Source: Maricaulis sp. (lineage in GTDB: Bacteria; Pseudomonadota; Alphaproteobacteria; Caulobacterales; Maricaulaceae). Taken from it: a stretch of DNA of 6,975 nucleotides. Positions within the stretch are counted from its first letter, which is position 1. Each line of letters starts with the position of its first letter. The position numbers were made by a program, and so were the translations under genes. The stretch is taken from contig NZLV01000081.1 of assembly GCA_002694345.1 (NCBI GenBank), positions 1 through 6,975 of the forward strand. Direction: 5' to 3'. The notes beneath the pieces are model-generated. The model worked only from the letters and a program-made list of their open reading frames with translations, ran no database searches and was not told where the DNA came from. Below are positions 1-6,238 of this stretch, piece by piece.

Positions 1-2
1 TA

Positions 3-515
3 GAGGCCGGAACTGGGAAAGCGCATCTTCACCGGCAGGCGTTCCACCCAGCTCCGCCGCCGCCGCTGCGGCGTGCTGACCGCCTGACCGGTTCGGCTGC
101 GCAGGATGCTCCGCACGCTCTCCAGCAGCATGAGTCCGCCGATCACGCCAAGAAAGCCGACATAGGACAGGCCGATGAAGAGATCGATCTGGCCCAGGCT
201 GCGCAGATAGGAGAAGAGCTGGACGCCAAAGAAGGAGCCGACCACACCGCCGGCCAGCAGGAGGCCGCCCATTTTCAGGTCGAGCGTCTTGCGCTTCCAG
301 TGGGCCAGGGCGCCGGAGAAGGACGAGGCAACAATCTGCGGCGCCTGGGTCGACACGGCGACGGCCGGGGGCACGCCGATGAACATCAGGATCGGGGTCA
401 TCAGAAAGCCGCCGCCGACCCCGAACAGGCCTGACAGGAAACCAATGGCACCGCCCAATCCGAGCAATAGGAAGATGTTGACCGAGATTTCCGCGATGGG
501 GAGGTAGATCTGCAC
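3..515 (-). CDS. TauE/SafE-family membrane permease, C-terminus cut by window edge
   Basis: The visible 171 codons encode the N-terminal part of a TauE/SafE (formerly DUF81) inner-membrane transporter. This family is linked to export or uptake of sulfite, sulfonates and other small anions; the substrate cannot be read from sequence. A glycine-rich first segment (about residues 14-46) contains the family-typical GLFGVGGGF, followed by PPAVAVSTQAPQIVASS and a short basic loop (HWKRK, residues 72-76). Further hydrophobic spans lie near residues 83-101 and 110-131, and a basic loop near 135-160. Family members are usually about 250-310 residues, so roughly the second half is missing. The start is a GTG at 515, chosen because the protein aligns with the family from there (VQIYLPIAE). 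No strong ribosome-binding site is visible. The gene begins 7 bases after the podJ-like stop, so the two are probably co-transcribed, although no functional link is apparent. Family call is firm; specificity unknown. Confidence 0.85.
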   Translation of the reverse strand, partial: MQIYLPIAEISVNIFLLLGLGGAIGFLSGLFGVGGGFLMTPILMFIGVPPAVAVSTQAPQIVASSFSGALAHWKRKTLDLKMGGLLLAGGVVGSFFGVQLFSYLRSLGQIDLFIGLSYVGFLGVIGGLMLLESVRSILRSRTGQAVSTPQRRRRSWVERLPVKMRFPSSGL

Positions 516-522
516 GGGCCGA

Positions 523-3500
523 CTAGCCCGCAGCCGCACGTTCAAGGCGTTCGATCAGAACGCTGTCGACATGTCCGGTGCGGGGCAGGCCCTGATCGGC
601 TTCGAACTGCATGATCGCGTCACGCGTCCGGCGGCCCATCTCGCCATCGATCGGGCCCGGGCGATAGCCCAGCACCGAAAGGAAACCCTGGGCGCGGCGC
701 ACGGCGGCGACATCGGTGGTCGCGGTACGTTCCCAGGGCAGGTCCTGGTAGATGCCATTGGCTTCTGCATCGATCGGGCGCGGCGTGAAGCCGGCCGCCG
801 TCGAGCGGGCCGCGTCGAGCGCGGCAGGTTCCATGGCACCTTCCAGGGCCAGGGCGCGCTCGCGGGCCGTCGGGTCATCGGCGCCATTGGCCGCAATCGA
901 GAACCAGGCATAGGCGTCCGGCAGGCTTTGCGGCACGCCGTCACCCGTCTCATAGAGCAGGGCGAGATTGAACTGACTGTCACGCAAGCCGAGCAAGGCG
1001 GCCTCCTGGAACCAGCGGGCCGCGGTGTCCAGATTTTCCGCGACGCCGGTTCCATAATAGTACATCACGCCCAGATTGTGCATGGCGCGGCGGTGACCGG
1101 CATTGGCGGCGCGTTCCGTCCAGCGGCGCGCGGCCTCCAGGTCCTGCGGCACACCTTCGCCGGTTTCCAGCAATTTGGCGTAGCGGTATTGGGCGGCGGG
1201 AACGCCCTGTTCGGCGGCCCGGCGCAGCAGGATGGCCGCGCTGTCCGGATTGCCGGTCTCCAGCGCCTGCATGCCCAGCTGATAGCGGGCAACCGGATTG
1301 CCGTCCGACGCCGCGCTGGCCAGCGTTGTCGCGGTGCGCGAAGGCGCCGGGTCCGGGCTGGCCGGTTCGGGCGTGAGCGGGGCGGTATTCACCGGTTCCG
1401 CCGCGGCGGGAACAAAGCTGCCTGACGCATCGGCCATCACATTGGAGGGCGGCACGTCCCCGGCTTGCGGGCCGGGCGCTTCGGTGGTGCTGGCGGGCGG
1501 TGTGGCGACCGGCTCGCGGTTGACCTCGGACTGGGCCGGAGCCGGCGAGCTGTCAGTTGAGGTGTCGGCCGGAGCCGGGGCTTCGGCAGTGGGGCTGGCC
1601 GGTTGTTCGGACAGGCCGGCCTCGACCTGCGCAATGAAGTCACGTTCGGCCTGGGCCTCGACGGCGACCCGTTCGGCATCGCCCTTCCAGGCTTCCCAGA
1701 CCAGCAGGGCGCCGGCACCGGACAGCATGGCCAGCGCGAAGATCGGCAGGGCGTAGAGCAGGGTCCGGCCCACACGGGACGGTTTGGCCGGCTTGGCATG
1801 GGTTTGCGAACCGCCCGGCTGACGGGTGCGTTCGCGGGCGGCGGCCAGGAAATCGGAATCGGCTGTCGCCCCGATCCGGCCATTCGGCTGGGCCGGGCGC
1901 GCATTTCGGGCCTGCGGTGCCGGAGCGGGTGTGTCCTGCACCGGAGCGGGCTGCAACACCATGGCCGCGGCCTGGGCCGGAGCGCGGGTGGGTTGCGCCG
2001 CCGGCTGGGGCGCCGGTGCTTCGGCCACAACCGGGGCGGTCGGGCGCTGCTTGCTGCTCGGTGCCGGGGCGGCCTCGGCGAGGAAGGGATCCTCCTCATC
2101 GTCATCGGCACCCAGCGGCGTTTCCGCCTGCGGCGGCGGGGCCAGCGGCGTGTCGAAATCGATTTCCTCGTCCAGGTCGATCTCGACCGCGGCAGACGGG
2201 GTTTCGGCGGCCGGCGTCACATCATCCTTGGCAGGCGCGTCGGGAGTCTCGACCGGCGAAGCATTGCGGTTCTCGATGGCCTCGAGACGGTCGGCCAGGG
2301 CGGACATGGCCCGCTGCACCGGCGACAGGGCTTCATCGGTCTCGCCGCGAATGGCGGACAGGCGTTCCTGCACCCCGCCGAGGGCTTCCTCGATCCGTTG
2401 GGCGGTCCGCTCCTCGGACTGGCGCAGGCGGTTGTCCAGATCCTCTTCGCTGGCGCGGCGGGACTCGATCTTGTCGAGCATCTGCGCCATGCGGTCCGTG
2501 GCCGTCTCGACCACCTGGCTGGCGCGGGTTTCCGACTGGTCGATCCGGTCGGCGAGAGAACGGCCCAGCCGCGTGACATCCTCGCCCATGCGGCGGATGG
2601 CGTCGCGGCTTTCCTGGCGCACCTCGTCGAGGCGGCGGTCCAGCTTGCTCTCGCTCTGCGCCTCCCGCAGCGCATCGGCCGAGCGGCGCTCGCTCTCCGT
2701 CAGGCGGCGGTCGATGGCACCGGCGAGCTTGGTGATTTCCTGGCCCAGGCGGGACATGCTGTCGCCCTGGCGGCGCTCGGCATCATCCATGCGCGACAGG
2801 GCGCGTGTCAGGGCGTCTTCCAGACGGTCGATGCGCGGTTCGGACGTGGCGCTCGACATGGCCTTGGCCATCTGGCTGCGCGTATCCGCGATCACACGGG
2901 CGACATCCTCGGACAGGCGCTCGAACCGGCGTTCCAGTTCGACCGTATCGCTGGAATTGCGGGTTTCCAGATGACGCAGCCGGTCATCCAGTCGCGAAAC
3001 CGAGCTTTCCAGGGCGCGGGCCGCATCATTGGTGACCCGTTCGGCACCCTCGACCCGGGCCTTGAGCGCTTCCGTGCTGGCATTCAGCTGGCCCAGCGTG
3101 TCCGTGGTCCGGTCCTGCCGCTTGCGATCCAGCTCGGCATAGTCGTCAGCGCGGGACTCCAGGCGAGCGAGCCGGGCCTCCAGGCTTTCCGACAGGGAGC
3201 GGGAATCCTCATCCACCTCGTGCAGGCGGGCGGCGGGCTCGTTCTCATGCTCATAAAGCCGGCGGGCCAGCTTCATGACGGTCGTTTCGAACGCGGCCTT
3301 GTCTTCGGGCGAGGAAGAGGCGGGGCCGGCGGCCTCGATCCGGCGCAGTCGGTCGGCGAGGTCCTCATGGGATTTGCGGACCCGGTCGAGCGAGGACTGG
3401 GTGGCCTGCAATTCCGAATGCTGACGTTCGCTGGAGCGGCTGATCTTGTCGGCGAGCTGGGTGATCGCCTTGTCGAGGCCCGACAGGGTGCGGGCCGAGC

Positions 3501-3771
3501 GTTGCTCGGTGTTTTCGACGCGTTCGGTGAGGCGATTGACCATGGCGCGCAACAGCCGGTCATCCTCTTCGCTCAGGGACGAGCCGCCGCCGAAACCCGG
3601 GAAGGATTCCAGGGCATCATCCCAATCGGCCTTGGCCGGATCGGAGTCTTCCAGGATGACGCGATTGATCCATTCGCCCAGAGTCACGCCTTCCCGGCGC
3701 GCCGCTGACTTGGCCCGCGCCCGGGCGCGGGGATCGATCCCCTTCACGCTCCATGGCCCACTGGACGACAT
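523..3771 (-). CDS. podJ: PodJ-like polar organelle development / localization scaffold protein
   Basis: This 1082-residue protein has the domain order of Caulobacter PodJ, a bitopic polar scaffold that recruits signalling and pilus/holdfast factors to the new cell pole. Visible parts are: a conserved basic N-terminus (PWSVKGIDPRARARAK, then TLGEWINRVI, residues 6-40); a long charged coiled coil (about 75-510); a disordered acidic and proline/alanine-rich linker (about 510-665, with a D/E-rich stretch at 530-566); one membrane span (about 671-692); a second P/A/T/S-rich linker (about 720-820), predicted periplasmic; four Sel1/TPR-like repeats (824-965, about 36 residues each, with TGEGVPQD, GTGVAEN and TGDGVPQS turns); and a C-terminal peptidoglycan-binding domain (about 1024-1082, LGYRPGPIDGEMGRRTRDAI). 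It is somewhat longer than C. crescentus PodJ (974 residues). The ATG at 3771 is supported by the conserved N-terminus despite a weak ribosome-binding site. The gene lies downstream of a control region with CtrA- and CcrM-type motifs, as expected for a cell-cycle gene. Alternative: a paralogous Sel1/coiled-coil protein. Cleavage of the periplasmic part, known for C. crescentus PodJ, is not visible here. Confidence 0.8.
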   Translation of the reverse strand: MSSSGPWSVKGIDPRARARAKSAARREGVTLGEWINRVILEDSDPAKADWDDALESFPGFGGGSSLSEEDDRLLRAMVNRLTERVENTEQRSARTLSGLDKAITQLADKISRSSERQHSELQATQSSLDRVRKSHEDLADRLRRIEAAGPASSSPEDKAAFETTVMKLARRLYEHENEPAARLHEVDEDSRSLSESLEARLARLESRADDYAELDRKRQDRTTDTLGQLNASTEALKARVEGAERVTNDAARALESSVSRLDDRLRHLETRNSSDTVELERRFERLSEDVARVIADTRSQMAKAMSSATSEPRIDRLEDALTRALSRMDDAERRQGDSMSRLGQEITKLAGAIDRRLTESERRSADALREAQSESKLDRRLDEVRQESRDAIRRMGEDVTRLGRSLADRIDQSETRASQVVETATDRMAQMLDKIESRRASEEDLDNRLRQSEERTAQRIEEALGGVQERLSAIRGETDEALSPVQRAMSALADRLEAIENRNASPVETPDAPAKDDVTPAAETPSAAVEIDLDEEIDFDTPLAPPPQAETPLGADDDEEDPFLAEAAPAPSSKQRPTAPVVAEAPAPQPAAQPTRAPAQAAAMVLQPAPVQDTPAPAPQARNARPAQPNGRIGATADSDFLAAARERTRQPGGSQTHAKPAKPSRVGRTLLYALPIFALAMLSGAGALLVWEAWKGDAERVAVEAQAERDFIAQVEAGLSEQPASPTAEAPAPADTSTDSSPAPAQSEVNREPVATPPASTTEAPGPQAGDVPPSNVMADASGSFVPAAAEPVNTAPLTPEPASPDPAPSRTATTLASAASDGNPVARYQLGMQALETGNPDSAAILLRRAAEQGVPAAQYRYAKLLETGEGVPQDLEAARRWTERAANAGHRRAMHNLGVMYYYGTGVAENLDTAARWFQEAALLGLRDSQFNLALLYETGDGVPQSLPDAYAWFSIAANGADDPTARERALALEGAMEPAALDAARSTAAGFTPRPIDAEANGIYQDLPWERTATTDVAAVRRAQGFLSVLGYRPGPIDGEMGRRTRDAIMQFEADQGLPRTGHVDSVLIERLERAAAG

Positions 3772-3791
3772 TTCCGAATCGCTCGCTCGAC

Positions 3792-3820
3792 TTAACCGCC
3801 CAACGCTATTCTGCGGTTAA
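3792..3820. repeat. Perfect 8-bp inverted repeat in the podJ leader/promoter
   Basis: TTAACCGC (3792-3799) and GCGGTTAA (3813-3820) are exact reverse complements separated by 13 bases, so the arms are 21 bp apart centre to centre, about two helical turns. Each arm carries TTAACC, the CtrA half-site sequence. The dyad lies 21-49 bases upstream of the podJ start codon and overlaps the candidate -10 region, a typical operator position. A hairpin in the 5' leader is the alternative reading. Confidence 0.55.
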
Positions 3821-3831
3821 TATTGTGTAAA
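3803..3831 (-). promoter_or_regulatory. Candidate sigma70-type promoter for podJ
   Basis: Reading leftwards, TTTACA (3831-3826) resembles a -35 box with one mismatch to TTGACA. After a 17-base spacer comes TAGCGT (3808-3803), a weak -10. Transcription would begin near 3796, leaving a leader of about 25 bases. The spacing is good but the -10 is poor, so this is only a candidate. Part of the inverted repeat lies in its spacer and part at the predicted start. Confidence 0.25.
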
Positions 3832-3927
3832 CCAAGCGCGCGGCCCCAAGATGTAGTGTTTCCACACCGAATCTCAGACTAGGCGTTGCGCGCCATTTTC
3901 CTGAGTCAACACAAGGCTCTGACTCGG

Positions 3928-3942
3928 TTAATGGCGGCTTAA
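3928..3942. promoter_or_regulatory. CtrA-type binding site TTAA-N7-TTAA
   Basis: The sequence TTAATGGCGGCTTAA is an exact match to the full CtrA consensus (two TTAA half-sites with seven bases between) defined in Caulobacter crescentus. On the minus strand its second half extends to TTAACC. It lies about 157 bp upstream of the podJ start and 19 bp beyond the end of the upstream gene. TTAA is rare in this GC-rich window, yet five occur within 3792-3964, so the match is unlikely to be chance. Whether it activates or represses podJ cannot be told from sequence. Confidence 0.6.
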
Positions 3943-3945
3943 ATC

Positions 3946-3954
3946 TGTGGAGAA
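3946..3954 (-). promoter_or_regulatory. DnaA-box-like 9-mer
   Basis: On the minus strand this reads TTCTCCACA, one mismatch from the classical DnaA box TTATCCACA. It lies 4 bp from the CtrA-type site. A weaker relative, GTTTCCACA with two mismatches, is on the plus strand at 3858-3866. DnaA has been reported to influence podJ in C. crescentus, which makes the position attractive, but a single one-mismatch 9-mer is weak evidence. Confidence 0.22.
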
Positions 3955-3960
3955 GCGGGG

Positions 3961-5577
3961 TTAATCTGCAGCGGACGGACCGAAGAAATCCGGGGCAAGC
4001 GCCTGCAATTGTTCCTGCATTGCCGATGCTTCGCCCAAGGGGGGTAAACGGTCGGCGTCCGGCAAGCCACGGGCGATTTCAAACAGCATCCAGGCCGCTT
4101 CGATATCATCGCGCGTCGCGGCATAGCGCCCGGCATGCCAATAGGTCAGCGGGGCGTAAGGATCGTCTTCGGCGCTGGCGGCAAAGAAATCGAGCGGGGA
4201 CAGGTCCGGCAAACTGCCCGGTTCGGCCGCCTGCTGGGCGGCGACAAGCTGGGCGGCCAGCATGTTGATCGCGGCGCCGGCAAATCCGTCCCGATGGGTC
4301 TGGTTCTGCAGGAAGGCGAGGGCGCGGGGGCGGTCGTCCTGCATGTTGGACAGGGCATTCATCAGGTTCTCGAACTCGGCATTGCCCAGCCCGGCGGCTG
4401 TGACCTGGCTCATCCGGCTGCAGGCCGGGGAGGTCGCGCCGGGGCGGCAAGGGCCGGAATGCTGCGCGACCTGGTAAAGCGCCAGATAGGCACCGGCATA
4501 GTCGGCGCGGCGCTGTGCGGCTTCGGAGGCCGCCACCAGTGTGTCTTCCGTCGGGGCTGCAGCGACCGGACCGGATAGCGCGTCATACCCCGCGGCCAGC
4601 AGGCGGGTAAGGGCGGGATTGCCGGTGTCATAGGCATCCGCCGGGGCCGGCGGCAGGTTTTCCGGCCAGGGGAAGCTGCCTTCACCCGGGTTGAGGCTCA
4701 GCAGGGTCCAGGTTTCCCGGCGTCCGTCCGGACTGGTCGGGCTGAACACCAGGAAGGTGAAACGGGTCGGGATGCCGCCATCTTCGGGCAGGGCGCCCAG
4801 CGCGTCCGGGTGGATGGGCAGGGCGTGGCGCATCCAGGCCCGGAACAGGCCGGCCTCGGTCGCGGTCTCGCCGTCGCCGGCATCATAGCCGAATACTTCG
4901 CTGCCCAGCTCGGAGCGGCGGATCGCGACATGGCCATCCTCGTCTTCGGTGACATGCATCTCGGCCGGGGACAGGCGGACGCCCATCGCCGCCTCGATCC
5001 AGAAGCGCTCGAACTGGCTGCCACCGGGACCGGTCACTTCCTCGAGTTCACCGCCCTGGGTGAAGTAGGTGAATGTACTGACCTGGCGATGGACGTGCGC
5101 GACGATCGGCTGGCTTTGCAGGACGGGTCCGTCCAGCAGCGCCACTCGGTTCAGGATCCGGTCCGTGGCGAAATCGAACACGGTTCGGCCTTCGCTGGCC
5201 GGTTCGGAAACATAGCCGTCCCCGATCACGATCTCGCGCTGCTCGGACCCGATGCGGCGGCCGTCCAGACCGGATGTCTCGATGCGCCAACGGGTGCGCA
5301 GGACCGCATCGCTGCGCTCGCCGCGAAGGGCGAGATAGGCGTCGCGATCCAGCCAGGCTCCGGCGAGCCCTTCATCAGGATTTCCGGCCGTGTCCGAAGG
5401 GGTCTCCGTCTCGTCCGCCTGAGTGTCCGGCGAGGCCTGCGGGGCCAGGATCGAGAAGCCCGGATCCGGCTGCTGGGTCTCCGTCTGGGCAGGCGCAGGA
5501 CCTGTCAGGGCAAGCAGGCTGGCGGCCAGGGCCAGCAGGCCAACAGAACGGGCGGGGTACGAAACAAGCAGTGACAT
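3961..5577 (-). CDS. Unrecognised exported protein with signal peptide and helical C-terminal half
   Basis: I do not recognise a family for this 538-residue protein. From the ATG at 5577 it begins with a clear Sec-type signal peptide: a short N-region with R10, a hydrophobic core at about 12-25, and a likely APA|Q cleavage after residue 30. A disordered acidic linker follows (about 31-70). Residues about 70-310 look beta-rich and include VFDFATDRILNRV, which loosely recalls beta-sheet lipoprotein-carrier-like folds; this is impression only. The C-terminal part (about 322-538) is alanine-rich and helical with TPR-like character (AGAYLALYQVAQ, AWMLFEIARGL). C377 and C386 are close and could form a disulfide in the periplasm. 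Reading frame continues upstream to a GTG at 5688, with ATGs at 5592 and 5607, but those starts would bury the signal peptide behind a polar extension. No start has a good ribosome-binding site. It lies upstream of podJ on the same strand, 189 bp apart, with no terminator seen between them. Confidence 0.75.
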   Translation of the reverse strand: MSLLVSYPARSVGLLALAASLLALTGPAPAQTETQQPDPGFSILAPQASPDTQADETETPSDTAGNPDEGLAGAWLDRDAYLALRGERSDAVLRTRWRIETSGLDGRRIGSEQREIVIGDGYVSEPASEGRTVFDFATDRILNRVALLDGPVLQSQPIVAHVHRQVSTFTYFTQGGELEEVTGPGGSQFERFWIEAAMGVRLSPAEMHVTEDEDGHVAIRRSELGSEVFGYDAGDGETATEAGLFRAWMRHALPIHPDALGALPEDGGIPTRFTFLVFSPTSPDGRRETWTLLSLNPGEGSFPWPENLPPAPADAYDTGNPALTRLLAAGYDALSGPVAAAPTEDTLVAASEAAQRRADYAGAYLALYQVAQHSGPCRPGATSPACSRMSQVTAAGLGNAEFENLMNALSNMQDDRPRALAFLQNQTHRDGFAGAAINMLAAQLVAAQQAAEPGSLPDLSPLDFFAASAEDDPYAPLTYWHAGRYAATRDDIEAAWMLFEIARGLPDADRLPPLGEASAMQEQLQALAPDFFGPSAAD

Positions 5578-5655
5578 GCCGACAGCTTGCATGGCCGGAA
5601 CCGGCATTGAAAGGGGAAAGGCAGGCGGGTCATGAAAATCCCGTGCGTCACAGAT

Positions 5656-5667
5656 TTGACGTTGACG
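5656..5667. repeat. Tandem TTGACG hexamer repeat upstream of the MerR gene
   Basis: TTGACG occurs twice back to back (5656-5661, 5662-5667). TTGACG resembles the -35 element of housekeeping promoters in Caulobacter-type bacteria, so one copy could serve the rightward merR promoter. However, no convincing -10 is found 16-20 bases downstream. The repeat, followed by TTCGCGTAA, could instead be part of an operator. Function is unassigned. Confidence 0.35.
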
Positions 5668-5680
5668 TTCGCGTAAGTTT

Positions 5681-5695
5681 GTGAACACAGTTCAC
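5681..5695. promoter_or_regulatory. 15-bp palindrome, probable operator at the MerR gene start
   Basis: GTGAAC (5681-5686), ACA, GTTCAC (5690-5695) form a perfect inverted repeat with 6-bp arms, ending two bases before the MerR start codon. A symmetric site of this size suits a dimeric regulator. Binding here would block the rightward gene and might also affect the leftward exported protein about 100 bp away. The MerR protein itself is the obvious candidate (autoregulation), but MerR operators more often lie between -35 and -10. I do not match this to a catalogued operator. Confidence 0.5.
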
Positions 5696-5697
5696 TT

Positions 5698-6183
5698 ATG
5701 ATGCAGACGGTTGCTCCTGATTCCGAATTCACCATCCGCGAGCTCGCCCAAGAGTTCGATGTGACGCCGCGCACGCTGCGCTTCTATGAGCAAAAAGGCA
5801 TGATCACGCCGACTCGTCGCGGTGCGGCGCGGATCTATTCCGCCGCTGACCGGGCCCGGATCGAATTGATTCTGCGCGGCAAGCGTGTTGGCTTCGCGCT
5901 CGACGAAATCAAGGAAATCCTCGACCTGGAAGCAATCAATCGCGGCGGCCGGGAACGGCTGGTGCCGGCGATCGAACGCTTCACGGCTCGCATCAATCTG
6001 CTGGAACAGCAGCGCGAGGATGTCGAGCGCGCCATCGCCGAGCTTCAGGCCGGTCTGGCCTGGATGCGCGAGCGACTGGAAGACCGTACCCCGTCCGATG
6101 ATGTCCGCCGCCGGGCCCGCGCTTTTGAAGCCCTGGCCCAGGCCAGTCTTGATCCCTGGTCCGGTGCGCCCAGCGCCGGCTGA
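5698..6183 (+). CDS. MerR-family transcriptional regulator, probably controlling the adjacent acyl-CoA dehydrogenase
   Basis: This 161-residue protein has the MerR winged helix-turn-helix at its N-terminus. FTIRELAQEFDVTPRTLRFYEQKGMI (about residues 11-36) is the recognition helix region, GAARIYSAADRARI (about 42-55) the wing, and VGFALDEIKEIL the third conserved block. A dimerising coiled coil follows (about 90-128, INLLEQQREDVERAIAELQ). There are no cysteines, so thiol-based metal or redox sensing of the classical MerR/SoxR kind is unlikely. Similar cysteine-free MerR proteins, such as the LiuR type, control acyl-CoA and branched-chain amino-acid catabolism, which fits the acyl-CoA dehydrogenase 55 bp downstream. 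Two adjacent ATGs (5698, 5701) are possible starts and neither has a clear ribosome-binding site. The palindrome just upstream suggests autoregulation. Family assignment is firm; target and ligand are inferred from context. Confidence 0.88.
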   Translation: MMQTVAPDSEFTIRELAQEFDVTPRTLRFYEQKGMITPTRRGAARIYSAADRARIELILRGKRVGFALDEIKEILDLEAINRGGRERLVPAIERFTARINLLEQQREDVERAIAELQAGLAWMRERLEDRTPSDDVRRRARAFEALAQASLDPWSGAPSAG

Positions 6184-6226
6184 ACCCTTTTTCTGACAAC
6201 CCCGACCGATCCACACCGATTTTCCC

Positions 6227-6230
6227 GGAG
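6227..6230 (+). promoter_or_regulatory. Ribosome-binding site of the acyl-CoA dehydrogenase
   Basis: GGAG stands 8 bases before the ATG at 6239, the clearest Shine-Dalgarno sequence in the window, and it fixes that start. The 55-base gap after the MerR stop contains no hairpin or terminator that I can see, so read-through from merR is likely. Confidence 0.65.
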
Positions 6231-6238
6231 ATACCCAG

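Larger units (their letters stand above)
3776..3925. promoter_or_regulatory. Cluster of four GANTC (CcrM-type methylation) sites upstream of podJ
   Basis: GAATC lies at 3776-3780 and 3869-3873, GAGTC at 3903-3907 and GACTC at 3921-3925. In Caulobacterales, CcrM methylates GANTC and the regulator GcrA acts at promoters carrying methylated GANTC. Counting by eye I find only about eight GANTC sites in the 3.2 kb podJ coding region, so four in 150 bp is roughly a tenfold excess. That methylation controls this promoter is inferred. Confidence 0.5.

Noticed and set aside
289..507. Short plus-strand open frame near the left end
   Set aside because: It is opposite the TauE/SafE gene, whose translation carries a clear family signature; the plus frame is proline/arginine-rich noise.
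1603..3708. Long plus-strand open frame (701 codons) antisense to podJ, with several other long frames opposite it
   Set aside because: GC-rich coding DNA commonly leaves long open antisense frames. The predicted protein is low-complexity and lacks domains, while the minus-strand frame has clear PodJ domains throughout.
3860..3926. TTGACT (minus strand, about 3909-3904) with CTAGTC downstream as a podJ promoter
   Set aside because: The spacer is about 21 bases, too long for a standard sigma70-type promoter, and the fit to the -10 is poor.
5594..5605. GCCGG-AA-CCGGC possible hairpin in the divergent gap
   Set aside because: The loop is only two bases, arms are five GC pairs, and there is no T-run; such motifs arise often by chance at this GC content.
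5578..5688. Extended start (GTG 5688) for the exported protein
   Set aside because: It would begin inside the 15-bp palindrome before merR and place about 37 polar residues ahead of an otherwise normal signal peptide.
6184..6238. Possible terminator between merR and the acyl-CoA dehydrogenase
   Set aside because: There is a short T-run (CCCTTTTTCT) but no stem before it, so it does not look like an intrinsic terminator.
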